Assembly: GCF_047663525.1 (NCBI RefSeq)
Contig: NC_092587.1
Span: 144,266,001 to 144,330,000 of the forward strand
Direction of reading: 5' to 3'
DNA from: Anas platyrhynchos
Lineage: Eukaryota; Chordata; Aves; Anseriformes; Anatidae
DNA length: 64,000 bases
Under the pieces are notes generated by a model. The model did no database searches and was not told where the DNA came from. It saw only the letters and a program-made list of their open reading frames with translations. A program made the position numbers and the translations under genes. Shown here piece after piece: positions 20,101 through 34,400 of the stretch (within the stretch, counting starts at the first letter, position 1; each line of letters starts with the position of its first letter).

Positions 20101-23100
20101 AATGGTAAAACCCAGAGAAGTCGTTTGTCACATGGAGCTTCTTAGTGTGCCTTCAGTCAAGAAAATATGTGAATATACTTTCAGCCATCCCCATGAATAT
20201 TTGGCTCAGGCTAACTTTCCACAATTACCAAACATAATTTGAATAATTGTGTTTTTTCCACACTTTTGACTACCTTACAGAAAGCACACCAGGACTAGAA
20301 GCTCTGCAGGGAAGCGGTGCCATGGTCGGGAGCTCAGTCATCCTCCAGCATCAAGGTTTCACACCCAGACAGTAAATGCCTGTTTTTGGCAGTAAACCAC
20401 CCAGTCATAAACCGCCAGTGCCAAGGTGAGAAGGCAGGATAAGTCAGGATGCAGGTGAGCACTTGAGCATTCGCTGATGCTGATGCCAACTCATGACAAA
20501 AAAAAAAAAAAGTTTATTGCACTGTTACACTTCTGGAAATGAACGTCTCTGTTGGTGCTAAAACTGCTCAGCACCCTGGGAAGCTGTCAAACAGCTCTGG
20601 CTTTATAGTAATGGCAAAAGATGTTGTGAAAAGTGACATAATTTTAATCCTGTAATTTAAATTGAACGCTCTCTCTTGCCTGCTGAGCAGGATTCTGATG
20701 GTAAATGTTTCTCCAGAGAAAGCACAAATTTACATTTCTTTTACAAGTGTGAAGTTCGACGATGCTTCCATTCTGCTGGTGCTTGAAAGTCCTTTGTGGT
20801 TTTGTTTGAACAGTACCTCATAGAACAATGCACATACAAAAAAAAACTCAACAGCACCAAGTGAAATATCCATAATCAAAAATTGAAATAGCTGAGAGTT
20901 TGGTGACAGCAGTAATTTGCTTTCTTTTCTGGGTCTTCTGGCACAAGGATATTTTCAAAAGCAACTCAGACAGAAGAGTTTAATTCCTGTCCTTAAAAGG
21001 AACTGAATCAATCTGAGAAGGAATTTATCCACCTTAAAATATCATTCCACATTTAAACATGCTTAATACAGAAGTTGTCAACATTTGCCACGTGAGGATC
21101 CCAGGCTTACAGCTCATGGAAACCAGAAGTCCCTCCAAACAGCTTTTGCTTTCACTTTCAAACAGAAACTGCTTATAAGCCTCAGCAACACTGAAACCTT
21201 AGCTAAACCCTCTAGTGTTTTCAGAAAAGCTGGCATCTGTCTCTCTGATCAGCTGTAACGTCAGGTGGCATTTCGCAGAGATCTGTCACACCTCGCAGGT
21301 CACCTTTATAGAAGCAGTATTTATTTTCTTTTTCAGCAGTTGTGGCTAAGTATCTGTACCTGGTGTTTCTCTAGAGGAGGGGAAACCAACACCACAGCCC
21401 TGTAGACCATGGAGGGGTTCCTACGTGTTGGCTGGTGTTGTGAAGTCTCAGATTCATTTCCTTTAGAATACAGGACATGGACGTCGGAGCGGCCACTTGT
21501 CATCAGATCTTGTTTAGTCTTCCCTCCTTCTTCATCTTCTCTGCTACCTTCTTCCAGCTTGAAAGCTTCTTTCTTGAACTCCGATAAGCAGCTTTTTGGG
21601 TGGCCCAGGGGAGGTCTCAGGAAAATATGCTGTGAAGCTGTAGGTTTACAGAACCACGTCCTACTGTGGAAGAGCACTCTTGCTGGTACTTGCATTTTGC
21701 ACTATCACATTTTATACAGTTTTTATTTCTAAAACAAAACAAAACAAAACAAAAAAACACCAAGCTGACTCCTGCCTCATTCATGAAAATATGGTGTTCA
21801 GTCAACACAAAGCCAGCTAATAGCCTGGTTCCGTGTGGTTCTCATTTCATCTCAAGGTTTTATCTTTGGTTTGCCAGTTCTTTCGTTCTTTCACCTACTT
21901 CACAGTTCTTCTATCAATTTCCAGCTTCTATAGTTCATCTAATAATTTCCATTTAGCATGGAGCAAATAATTAAATTCCAAATAAACCATGTGGACCCCA
22001 TTTATTACATTTGTTTTTGGCCAAACTGTTTCTTATTACATTCTTTATTCTTGCTTCTGATTTCTGCAGGTGATCTGGAGTACTTGGAAGACTTCCCTGC
22101 AACCTGATCAAGAGAAGGTTTTGCCAAAAGAGACGAAGAAACTCCATAAAGATTTTTTTTGCAATTATAGAGCAAGTATAGCACTAGCAAACACAGACTA
22201 AATAATGTGTTAGAGGTCACAGCCCTAGCGAGTAAGTCCTATTTTGTATTCTATGGTTGCACTTATTTTTCCTAACTTGTTAAGAATTTTTTTCTCTACA
22301 TCTGTGGACTTCATTTGTTTTAAGAAATCATGTTAAATCCTCATGAGTATCCCCGCTTTCAGTTAACATTATTGCACATATTTTGCATATACTTTGCAAT
22401 TCCAGATTATATTTTTGCATAATCAAAAATGTAAAAAGTTTTCATATCCACCTGTGAATTTTCTCTCTTGATGAAAACATTAGCAATTTGAAGGCATGGA
22501 GTATAACCACGCAAGACAGCTATTTTATTTCATTCTTTTAGGCCTCTAAATTACTTTCTCTTAGACCTCCGGATTTCTGGAATTGCCTTTTTGTTCTCAT
22601 TACATGGCAACAGCTGTAATGAACAGAGCAGTAAAGCTGTTGCCTAACACTGTAGCTATAGAGAAATCGTAAGTGATAGAATGTGTGTCTTAAATATCCA
22701 TTAAATATGTTTGTGCCCTACATAATGCATTTCAAAGTACATTTTTCTTAGGTATTCAATCTTTAAATAAATAACTTAAAAGTTTTCAATACAGATTCAT
22801 CTTTACTTCTTGTATTGTAGGGTAGCGTTGTAAATTAAGGAAACATCTGTGAAACTGCTTTCAGTTTCATAAGGCATTTACCACGTCCACTAGAACACTA
22901 AAAGGATAATGAAGATATATTTACGGCGCTGTGAATGAACTAATATGGGGCAGCATCTGAAAATCTTGATCCTGCAGAGGCTCCAGAGCCTGAACTGGGA
23001 TTGAGGATCGACCAGGTACAGTGTGTCTGCAACCCATGGACATGCAGCTCCCAGCACATCCTTGCTTTTTCTCTTCTGTTCTCCTCCATGAATGAGAAGT

Positions 23101-23243
23101 CCTTTGAACAGCAAGTCCCTCCTTTCCCTTCCCACCACTGGAAAATGACTGTGGGGCTTGCCAACCCTCTTTCCTACCTGAAGGCTGTGTAGGTGTATGT
23201 ACAAAATCAGTGGATATGAAAGCTGGGACCCAGCAGGACCAGT
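17111..23243. other. gene-poor spacer
   Basis: No coding exon is recognised on either strand. It holds a degenerate pentanucleotide tract (17440-17525), a poly(T) run (about 18423-18449), a (AAAAC)n run (about 21731-21757) and a possibly ancient LINE-like stretch near 19.6-19.75 kb that I cannot assign. All open frames are under 125 codons and have no known domain. Confidence 0.5.
17440..17525. repeat. degenerate ACAAC/ATACA pentanucleotide tract
   Basis: Imperfect repeats of five-base units such as ACAAC and ATACA run through this stretch, for example 'acaacacaacacaatacaat'. It is low-complexity DNA of microsatellite origin. Confidence 0.6.
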
Positions 23244-23690
23244 CACAGAATCTCAGAATCATCTAGGTTGGAAGAGACCACCAAGATCCCAGAGTCCAAC
23301 CTCTGACCTAACACTAACAGTCTTCCACTAAACCATATCCCTCAGCTCTACATCTAAACGTCTTTTAAAGACTTACAGGGATGGTGACTCCACCACCTCC
23401 CTGGGCAGCCCGTTCCAGTGCCTAACAACCCTTTCAGTAAAGAAGTTCTTCCCAACATCTAACCTAAACCTCCCCTGGCACAACTTAAGCCCATTTCCCC
23501 TCATCCTGTCACCAGGCACGTGGGAGAACAGGCCAACCCCCACCTCGCTACAGCCTCCTTTAAGGTATCTGTAGAGAGCAATAAGGTCGCCCCTGAGCCT
23601 CCTCTTCTGCGGGCTGAACAACCCCAGCTCCCTCAGCCGCTCCTCGTTAAGACTTTTTCTCCAGACCCCTCACCAGTCATGGGGCTGCTC
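23244..23690 (-). mobile_element. CR1 LINE 3' portion
   Basis: About 450 bases of the CR1 3' region in antisense. The ATTCTG-type tail is at the left end ('cagaatctcagaatcatcta') and the familiar 'actccaccacctccctgggc' and 'gcagcccgttccagtgccta' blocks follow. 5'-truncated and inactive. Confidence 0.9.
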
Positions 23691-26600
23691 CCCATCCAGC
23701 TTCTGTGTCCACACTTCATACAAGTTTTCAGTCACAACCATCCCCAGCCTCTCCACAATTCCCTGTACAGCCAGCATCTAGCTCGCCATCAGCTCGTGTT
23801 TCCTCTTTCTCATCAACATACACGGAAATGGCCCAGTCTATTTTCTCCTCTGCAGTCCCTCTCCCAATCTCTGTCCTCCTAACTCTGATGTATTCGCGTA
23901 TTCCTAACCCAGCCTTGTTGCATTCATGATCATGTTTATAAATAATCAGGTTATGTAAAGATCATTTTCTATTTGTTCTTCTCTGTCTTCTTTTCTTTGC
24001 AGCAAAGCCAGTGAGGAATGTCTTTGGCAACAGCATGCTGGAGTACGCAGTTAATTCATGTCAGAGGCATTATGATTTCCTAGTGCAAATGCCCTAGAGC
24101 CTGGTTGTTCACATATTTCTAGATACTGATGGTTTTCGACAGCTGTCAAAGACACGCAAAAAACTGCAGCGGGTAATGCTGTAAGTAATGCTCAGATTTT
24201 GGTGCTCATTCTCCAGCTCACTGTTAAGAAACAATGTGAGGTGGAATTTCAAATCGGGTACGTTTAGTAGAACTGTCTCTTTTGCTGTAGTAAACAGAGA
24301 TAGAAAGCGATACAAAACAGAGGCCTGGATGCAGATCAGCAGCAACAGACCAGGTGCCTCATGTTGTGGATAATCAGAACCCTCTGTTTCACCAGCTGAA
24401 TCTTCCTAACATTATTTTCTCTCCATGTTCACAAGATCTGGCATCTGAGATCCTGTTTTTTTTTTAAAAAAAAAAAAAATCCTACAGATTTTATTCAAAT
24501 ATTCATGTTTGGCTTCAGAATATATAAATATTTATGAAGATGAAACAACAACAACAAAAAAGAGCTTCTCATTTCTGCATCTTTTTTGTCTCCTCCCTGC
24601 AAATACAGGAGGCAAATACAGCTCCTGCCTGGACCTTAAGTCAGTACACCATTTTCATAGCAGCATTAAAAACCCCTCTCAGAGTAGTCCTTGCCCTTTC
24701 AGAGAGCATTTCATCTTTCTCATCAAAGCTGCTCCCTGGAAGCCTGCTGGTATTAGGCAGAGATCCCTGCCTTGACGACTGCTATCTGAGATCTTGTGTG
24801 AGTGTGTCAGCTTAGATCAAAAGACTGCGACGTTTATATATGCAGCAGCAGCGACCTTCTGGTAGTATTTATGGACATAGTTGTCAATGAGATATGCAAA
24901 TAGCACGAGGTGTGGCCTAATGAAGTGTAAGTCATGAAATACAGCTGGAAAAAAAATATATATATTTAGTTATGCAGCAGTAAAGAGGCTTGGGAGTGAG
25001 TTAAACTGTTAAAAGATGAACAAGCTCTTGGTAAGAATTACTTTATGTATTATTATGTATTTGTGGTCTTCGAGAAGCTAATGAACTTGGCAAACCCCAA
25101 GTGGTTGCAGAGAAGATAGAGTGCATTCTTTTAGGTCACTTGGTAAGGTAATGCTATTGAGTAAGGCTCAGAAGGTTTCCCGTTTGTTTCACAGATTCTT
25201 TCTTTCAAAGGAAACAGAGTTAAATAATTATCACTCAAGAACTGTTAAGTTCCTCCTCTCATCATTTAAGACTCAAACCAGCAACCTGCAACTCATATTC
25301 CCATCTGATTTTTAACATTCTGTGTTACATGAGGTTGGGGCAGAGGGGGTGCTAAACGAGTTTTTTTGTTTTGTTCTGTTTTGCTTTCCTTTTAAAGTGT
25401 TATTTTTGGTGTGGTGGTGGCGGTTTGTTTTTATTTGGTGGTGGTGGTGAGTTGTGGTGTGATTTTTTTTTTTATTCACCATAAATTTGCACACAGTGGG
25501 TGGTTTTTGTCATGTGTACAACACACACCCTTGCTTGGGCCATTCATTAAAAAGCCAGCAGAGAAGCTGCGCGTGGTTCGAAGAGGAATGTTGGCTTAGA
25601 GCACCTAGCGTGGTAAGCCACAGACCTCCGAAGGCTGGAAACAACTCACAGGCATTTGTTTTTAAATACAAATAAGCAGCAGAACGTGTTTAAAAAATTG
25701 AACACAGAGTTGTCAGAATGATGTTTTGGAATCGAATCAGCTTCTCTTTCAAACTGCTACAGGCGCGAACGCAGATTTTTTTACTGAATATTTACATCCT
25801 GCATCAGCTTCCCTTAACACAATAGTTCGTGGCAGAACTGAGCCTAACAGGCAAGGAGATTTCCATACCCCAAAATGTCGATGACCTGGGAACCCAGAGT
25901 AAGAAACAGGACAGCAATTCAGCGAGGCTGTCAAGCTGGTGGAGATCTTTATTAAACAGAGCACGTTGTACTTCAAAAGCAAGAAAGCAGATGGCACCCA
26001 AGTCAGCTGTGGCGTACCCAGCCGCAATTCCCATTTCTCAGGGAAGCTGGATCCACTTTCAGCAAAGCTGAATTTGCAACACAAAGTCGCTATTGTGGAA
26101 ATAAAGCTCTCACGCCACGCTGACTCTGCACAAAGCCAGGCTGCGAGCCTGCGTTTATTTTGTCATCAGGGGGGGCGCAGGAAAATGAGCAAGCACCGAG
26201 CAGGTGGCAGCTCCTCCCGCCCGGCCTCCCCAGGGAATATGGATGTTCTGGACGCTCTCTCCATGTGGAGACGTAAACCAAAGGCCGGCCTCCCTGCACC
26301 CACCTTTTCAAGGTGCTATATTGACCGGAAAGCACAAATAACTCCATAAAGCAGGATGGAGGCATCCTGGTTAGTGAGGGATCGACAGCTTTGCTTGAAA
26401 GATGCGGATGTTTAAACCCTGGCAGATTTTACTGAGTCAGGGTTTGAAACACAATCTTTGGTAACTAAAAGAGATGGGAAACATGAAACCCCAAGTGGAA
26501 AATTACCGCTAAATAAACTGTATTTAGTTAATCGCCTACCATGCTACCAAGAGATACTTACTCAAGGCACTCACGGGAAGGTGAGAGAGTTGCCTGAAAG

Positions 26601-28273
26601 CCACTGTTGGCCAAAAATAGCAAGTTCAAGTTTCAGAGGATGTGCAAAATCTCTTCTTTTCCTTGTCTTACATGTTCCTCTCACAAATGAGATCCCTCCT
26701 CGAGCCTGCAGGTCTCTGCCCTCTTCCCCTGGGTACCCCGTTGGGCTGTAAATGGTTGGTTTTATGCAGACTCTGATCTGGTCTAGATTTCAGCCCAGTC
26801 TGATTCCACAGCAGGAGAACTGTCCTGGTTAAGGCTCTTTCTTCCCAGCCAGGAAGCTGAACCAAAATCCAAACCAAATTCTCTGCAGCCAGGATAAACT
26901 TGGTAAACAAGATAAATTTTAGCTGGAGATAAAACCAGATAATTCTCCAACAGCTGTTTTTACTTCAGCTTTGAAGTAATTTTAGCTGGCACCTCACTTA
27001 CGTAGTTTGATATTTAAAAATCTTTCTCAACTGTATTTTTATCTTCTGAAGAATACCAAGCAGCAGAGCATCCTACTTATTTTTTTTTAGAATACTAGAT
27101 AAAAAAATGCAGAAGGTCGATGCTCAAAATCACAGTCAAAATCTTGTTGCTTTTATTCTATTTAATGCTTAATATCTGGGAAAATACAATAAATAATTCT
27201 TCAGTTTAGAACAACTAGATGATATGCTTAATAACAAAATGTTCAAAGAGGATGTAAAAACAAGTTAATATCTTACTATTTAACTTAATTGACAAAGCAG
27301 GTCTCAGTTTCAGACAACTGAGAAACTTTCAGCCTTAAAAGACAAATGAACGTGTTTTGCCCTTCCCTAGACATGCGGCTGTCATTGAAACCAATGGAAG
27401 CACTATGTGTGTGCACATATATATATATGTGTGTGTGTATATATATATATGCTTGCATCAGGGGGCAGAATTTGACCATTCTTACAAAATGGCAGCTTGC
27501 AGTTGTCGCTCGGGTGTTTATTAATAAATTGGACTTCAGAGCTTTCACACAGCCTGCGTTTCCCAAATCCTGCAACTGCAACTTATATGAAACGTTAGCA
27601 TATAAAAAGTCATCATTGTACAACCACTTTTTTTTTAAAAGTCAGTGTCAAAAACATGAAAAACAGCTAATTTAATAAAACCAGGCATTCGTTTAAGTGC
27701 TGAGGTTCATGTTAGCTTTTTTTCTGCTTTAAGCACAAGATCTGTTAAAACGCAAAAGGCAGAAGTGGCTCAGAAAATGACAAACGCTCCAACAACGTAC
27801 TTGCAGCTTTAACAACACTTATCTGACGCTAGGGTTAATTGAAAAACGACGTAAACACAATGAGGTACAGATACCAAGGGACATTCCTCACAGCTGTAAA
27901 CCGTGGGCCTCATCCTGCAAACCCCACCGGCTCCAGAGCTTCGGTTCCCTGTGGCAGCAGCCGCCACTGCTGTCTGCAGGAGGGGGCCCTGTGCCCGCCG
28001 TGCCATGCACCGAACACGTTGTGAAGTGCCTCAGATTTAGACTGACACAAATCCACGTTTCACTTCTTCAGACTGTAAACGGTGAGATAGCCTCTGAAAA
28101 GTTTCGTATAAATGCGCCTGTAAAACTCTTAGAGGTTTTATATTTCAAGGTAAATCCAACATAACATCAAACTGCTTTTAAATTAGGCAAATGGTGCTTG
28201 CTCAGCTTTTTGTGAAAAAGCAACAACATTCCTTTGCTGTGGGATGTTTTATACATCTTCAGTCACTCTTTCC
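23691..28273. other. gene-poor spacer downstream of UPF3A
   Basis: No coding exon or strong repeat is recognised. Simple sequence includes T-rich tracts near 25.4 kb and a TA/TG palindromic microsatellite at 27.4 kb. An open frame of 136 codons at 25939-26349 has no domain I know. Confidence 0.45.
27415..27451. repeat. (TA)n-(TG)n-(TA)n microsatellite
   Basis: An alternating purine-pyrimidine run with a TG core between two TA blocks. It could form cruciform or Z-DNA, and is likely length-polymorphic. Confidence 0.8.
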
Positions 28274-28315
28274 TTTATTTCTCAGGAAGTATGAGAGAGC
28301 TATGATAATTTTATT
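28274..28315 (-). terminator. UPF3A: UPF3A poly(A) signal candidates
   Basis: Minus-strand AATAAA occurs at 28310-28315 and 28274-28279, about 95 and 130 bases after the stop. A third copy overlaps the stop codon itself (28408-28413). The used site cannot be decided from sequence alone. Confidence 0.4.
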
Positions 28316-28408
28316 GGTGTTGGAGATCTGGAACAGCCCTATGGATTTTTGTGGCGACATTAAATCTTTAAGTTCATCCTTTTTCACGAGTCTTTCCTCC
28401 GGTTTGTT

Positions 28409-31400
28409 TTATTCTGCTTCCTCGCTCTTCTCAGAACCACCTCCAGCTGAATTATCTGCCTCATACTTTTTGTCAAGAGCATCTTCAAAAGATTTCCCAC
28501 TGCAGTCATAGGTCTTACTTGTAGGTCCCGTATGTGTTCGAATGCGAGCTCCTGGCTGGTAGAGCTGCATGGCTGGACGATCCTAGAAGGAAGCAGATAT
28601 GGTTAACTCTCTGAAAAACGATGTGGGATACACACGTGGGATTTTAAAGTGATTAATATTTGTGAAGAAAGTAGATTTTGTGTTAAATTACTTTACATAT
28701 CATAAGACCTGGGAAAAAATGAAGTGTGATGAAAATCAACTGAGTATTTAACATCTGTCTTGCTTACAACACTATTCTTGGAAACAAAGTATTTTGAATA
28801 AATGAAGAAAGCTCTAAAATTTAAAGATCTTGGGGTACAACTGATGTAAACATGGAGACATACTGCAGACAATTATCAGACACAGTGTTACACATTTGGA
28901 TTGTTATTGCTCTGCTTCATCATGCCTCCCATACCGAGTATGGGAGCAGGGGAATTCACCCACTGATAATAATAACCAAATTATGATTTTAAAACAAGCA
29001 GACTTTGGGAGTGACTTGATCAGACACGTGCTGATTTGATCAATGTAAAATGGAAGGAAGCAATTTATAAGGAAAAGACACCTTGAACTTGCTTCCACAG
29101 CTCTTGGGGCACTTTTTGTTCCTGACATTTCAATAATGGAATGTATTATTGAAACTCAGCTTAAGAAGTCTTCTCCTAGGAACAGTGTTTTACTCTCACA
29201 AATACCAGTTGTTAACGTTACAGGGCAACCCATTCACCAAAACCAGAGCTTTTTGATCGAATTCTCGTGTTAAGTTCAGCAAGCAAAATTAAACAGCCTA
29301 CTTTAAGACAGTTGCAGAGTGCTGAAATTGTTCTACATCAAAATGTATCAATTTCCATCGCTCTTTATAACTTGAAGTCATTCTGATCTTTTATTCTCTC
29401 ATTTTGTTTTTGTTTGTTTGTTTTTTCTTATTACTGCTATGTATTTTCCCTTTGTGTGTCTTTTTTGTTCCACTTTATTCTCCATCTCATTAGACCAGAT
29501 ATCAAGATTCACGATCAGGCCATACAACCAGATCATTCGAGCTAGTGCTTCGTAGTGTCATAGGAAATGCATAACGTGGATCTTTCTTCGTGACAAACAG
29601 CTCATCAATTTCCCATTTTCTCATTCTTACAAACTCCAGAAAGATGCTTGGTCTGTATAAAACTTGTGCTGATTATATTAATTCTGTAGGTAAGCGGGAG
29701 AACTCAGCTTCTGTTGTGATAAATACTCTAAGAAGAAAAAAAAAGTAACAAAACTGCAAACAGTTTTACAATTATTGATTATTTTGGCTAGGGAACAAAC
29801 CTAGAATTTGAAGTGTGGACTAATACAGAGACTCAGCAAGCTACCAGAAGTGTGATGAGAGGAATTAAAAATGAGGAGTCTTCTTAAGGCTTGACAAAAG
29901 GCCCCCAGCACCCACCATGGCTGCAGATATTTCACCAGACTCCAAGTTTAGCACAGCAAACATGAGGAAAAAAGGCTTTTCCTATATTCCTGTTTCTGAA
30001 CTAACCAGTTTTCTGACTGCTCTAAGCTTGAGCTGTTGGTGTACGTGGAAAGTGGTTCTCATGCACATGGAGATAAACCTCGTGCACGCTGTGCAGCTGA
30101 GCTCTGCATAAGCAAAGAGCCGGGCACATCGGGCTTCTGGGGTTTGCACCAAGTGACCTCCACGGCATGCACAGCGAGGCCACCTGGGCTGGCTCTGGAT
30201 ACACTCGTATGGATTCACTCCACATGTGACCAATTTACCCCTTACCAGCTCTAGCCTCTGCCACTGATCAGGAATTTGGTTTGGAAGGTTTCACACATTG
30301 TAAAAAATTCTACACAAAACAGTGTTTCTGTCATCTTTTGCAGGAAATCTGGGATGAGAACAGAGAAGGAATGAGGCTGACAGGGATAACTACCTCCTGA
30401 AAAGACTTCGGGACATCCAAGTTCCGGGAGGCAAGAAGGGAAAGATCTAATGTACGCCCTGCTACGGGCACCATTTTTGCACCTGTTCTTTCCCTGGCAT
30501 TGACCATGAGTATCATTTGTGGTAAGCAAACACCAGCCTTTTCTAACTGGCAGGTATACAAAACACTGAAGGGTTCACACACTCACACCTTGTAAATGCA
30601 GTGGCTTCTGAATTAGCTTTTTATTAATGTCTGTACAGTTCCCCTATTAGGCATGTCCTGGCCATCCCATGATTTAATTATTTTATGGGCTGGGTAATGG
30701 AAACATATTTTTAAAAGGCTAGCATGCCGCAGATTTTGAGTTTCATTGCAGACCAGATGTATCTCATTTTTTAACACACTCATAAAATACAAAGCTTCCA
30801 AGAATAGCGTTCTAAAAATGCCAGGGTTGAAAGGAAGACATAGAGTATGCTATATATTGTACACACAAATAAGCAGAGACCAGTGACCTTAACTTATTTT
30901 AGCTGCTGTTGTCCTCTACCAGTAATAAAAAGAAGTCAGGGTTTTACTGAAAATGAAATAAAGAACTGCTTTTTCTTAAGAAAAGCATCTTTATGCTGAG
31001 TTTGCCAAAGTAAAACCTGTGACCTTGAAGCAAATTTAACTAATGAAAGATTATCCTAAATGAATAAAAGAACCTTATTTCTTATGCGCTCCTTTTTGGA
31101 TGCCATGTCATCACACTTGTCCTCTTTACCCAGTTTGTCTACTGCCTCCACAGTGAAGCTGTAGGTGTGGTTCCCTTTCTTTCCTCTGTCTTGGCTGTAT
31201 CCTTTCCCCCATTTCAGCTCTTCTTCATTCCTTCTCACAAACTTGTCAAACTCATAGTGAGCTCTATGCTTTCTGCCATCCTCCAATCGATACCTTTGTC
31301 TTTCAGGTTCTTTTTCTCGAAATCTTCTCTCCAAATCTCTTTGCTCTTTGTCACTATCATTTTGTGACCTACGAATATGCATGAAAAGAAAGAAAATCCA

Positions 31401-34400
31401 AGCAATTAACAGTAATAAAAAGCTGTCGAAGGACATGACACAAAGTTTTCCTTGGACTTCAACCTTCTTTAGATGAATTGTATGGTAAGGCTCTTTTTTT
31501 TATTATTATTATTAGAAGTGGATTATGTGCAAATTTGCTGAATATCTCATTCATGTATGTCCAGCTCTTGACTATGCATTCAGTCCAAAATGTTAAAGCT
31601 TTCCAAGCAAAATCTGGCTCTTGTGTAACTACTGTGGGAGGACTCTTCTTCAACCTTTACCCCTCTTTGCAACCCCCTGAGTAGCTCCCCAATGATCCTC
31701 ACACAATCACATGCTGCGTGCTCAGGACTTGTGGGCTGCTCTTGAGAAGACTCACATTGTGAACACTTGTGTTCTAGGCTTTTGTTTACAGTGTCTCCAA
31801 ATAATTGACTCTATCTTTCAATATTTTAGGTCAAAGAGCACTGCCTTATCACAACATAATATTTAATTTACGCTATGGGTTTATATTATAGACTGTTAGT
31901 TTGCAACGTTTTGCTGCCGGATACAATCCACACCTCTCTTTTTTACTTGGGTGTTCCTGTTCAGCAAGCGTGTGCTGCTCTCGTAAGGCAAAACTACAAA
32001 TATTGAAGAAAGATCACAAAATAGATTAAATTTTAAAAGCAGCAAATACAGGTAGTTTCTTTTTATATATTACATATATCCGATACTTAAAATTGAAAAA
32101 GGAAAGTTGATTTTGACAGTCTGCTCACATTCCATCAGCAGAGAGAATTAGAGAGGCTGGAGACTTTCCAATGATGTAGTGATCAAGCAGTGAGACGTGT
32201 TTCTCATTCAGGTTGGTTTAATATGAATAAATGTTTATCTTTTTACACTATTTTTTTTTTCTTTTGGATAATGTAACTATGAAAACTGTCATGAACTCTA
32301 GATGCTACCTTCAAGGCCTAGAGGCTCTGGAGAATGGCCTTCCCAAAAGGCAGGAAGACACATCCAGCCTCACTGCTGTAGCACTGCCTGGTACCCATCT
32401 AGCTCCTCTGTGACTGGGGGTGATGAGGAACACACGTGCCCGGTGGTTGATCGGTGAGAGGGAAACAAACCCCAGCTCCAGAGGGGGTTGAAGTTGCTTT
32501 CTAAAATTCAGCCCTGGGGAACGGGCAGACAAGAGTAGGAATGATGGGCTGTGGGAATGAGGCTAGAGCAACGGCAGAACTACGCTACGCCTCTTGTTCT
32601 GACTACTGCATGTGGAATACAAAAGGCAGTGAGAGACTGACAGCCTTCTGCATGCATCTGTCATAAGGCTGTCGTTCACACCCTAACTATGCTGCTGTTG
32701 TCCCATTTATCAAACACATTTTGCTTATTGCAGCAGAAATGAAGCCAGTGTGATGAATTATAGGGCACTGAAGGTAATTTAGTCTTCAATATCAGTAACA
32801 GAAATTGGGCCTTACCTGAGCTCTTGGTGGGGAAACAGATGAAATAACAAAGAAACTCTCAACGATCTTTCATGCAGAAATCCTTCCAACCTGGGATTTC
32901 AATGCACTTCACAAACAATAAATTGCATCCACTAATACTGCCATCAGGTCAGTAAGTTGTTACCAAACACTCCTTACAAAAAGGACAGTTCACGTGCAAA
33001 ATTAAATCAGCTCCTTGCTGACAAACACACAGCCAAACACTTGCATCATGTTTAAGCCTTCATATCAAAGCATTTAGGATATAACCTGGAGACCAAAAGA
33101 TAAATATTACTTACTTTTCCTTCAGTTCTTTTAGTGAGCCCTCAGATGATTTGGATTTTATACTCCCAGACCCAGGGGACTTCTCCCATTTGTTTTCTTC
33201 AATGTCAGCATCTTCATCTTTTTCTTTGTGCTTTTCACTGGCCTGCTCATCTCCCTTTTCCGGCTTCTTAAGAAGCTAAGAAATATTTGTGTATATTATG
33301 ATGTAAACTCCTCTGTTGTAATGGATATTTTAACAATGTATTAAATATATCAATGACCTATTAAGACTGAAGATATTTAAATCTTATTTAATAATGTTAT
33401 GAATATATGTTGCATAGTATAAAACTTAAAACGTCATTTTAAGAGGGCAGTTTACTTTTGCTAAGGAATGGCAGTCATTAACAGGCACTCAACAGCATGC
33501 TTTTAAATATGCCAAGAGTACTGGAGAAAGCACTTACCTGCTCTTCTTTCTTTAGCTTTATATATAGTCTATGATTTCTTAGAAATCAAGTAACAACAGA
33601 GCTCAGCGTTATTGCCAACAAAATAAAAGGAGAATCTCTACAATACCACAAAAAGAGCAGGATTAATAGCTCACTCCTTGAAGTATTACATATAAAATGT
33701 GTAACATATGAATTACTTGGGACAGGCTGGCATACAGAAATAGGTGCTTCATATAAATATACCTTGATAGAAATAGAGACTGAGGAAAAAATATGATGTT
33801 ACCAGGAAAGATTATATTACATTTTAATTTTGGAGACCAAGATTTCCAAGAATTCTGTTACTTTCACAAGAAATAATCCACACAGGGCTTAAGCAGTGTC
33901 TGGCATTACAGAAGTAATCTTTATAGAAGGATCAACTGTCTGAAACTACTCTTCTAACACTTCATAAGTAGAACATCTCACCATTCTTTTTTTCCACCAG
34001 TTGTTCTTAAAAATCACATGTTATTCTTCTCCGATACTTAAAACTTCTATGTTTCTCTCAGGTAGTATTTTCTTTTTCTTTCAGGGAAAATTATAGTATA
34101 TTTTAGATATTATAGTACTTATACACCATGTAGGTGTACTGTATAATTATAACACTATTAAAATATATAATTATATATAAACTATAACAAAACATTTAAT
34201 AATTTGGTGAAAGCCTATTATTAAAATAAATCAGTTTTGAGTATAAACACAAAACACCTTCAGCAGATATGGCTAGAAGAAGATTTACCTGACAAAGTGT
34301 TAGAAGCCATATTTGCAATAATCTTCCCAGGTGATAGCACAGAACAATTTGGTTCTGTCAGGTTACATCAGCACAGAATTTGGCAGTGTTATTAAAAGGC

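Noticed and set aside
7722-24906. The 15-mer ATATGCAAATAGCAC occurs at 7722 and 24892, with a shorter copy near 13130
   Set aside because: It contains an octamer motif, but one or two identical 15-mers are expected by chance in 64 kb of AT-rich DNA.
25939-26349. 136-codon plus-strand frame in the spacer
   Set aside because: No known domain and no promoter or poly(A) context; left as spacer.
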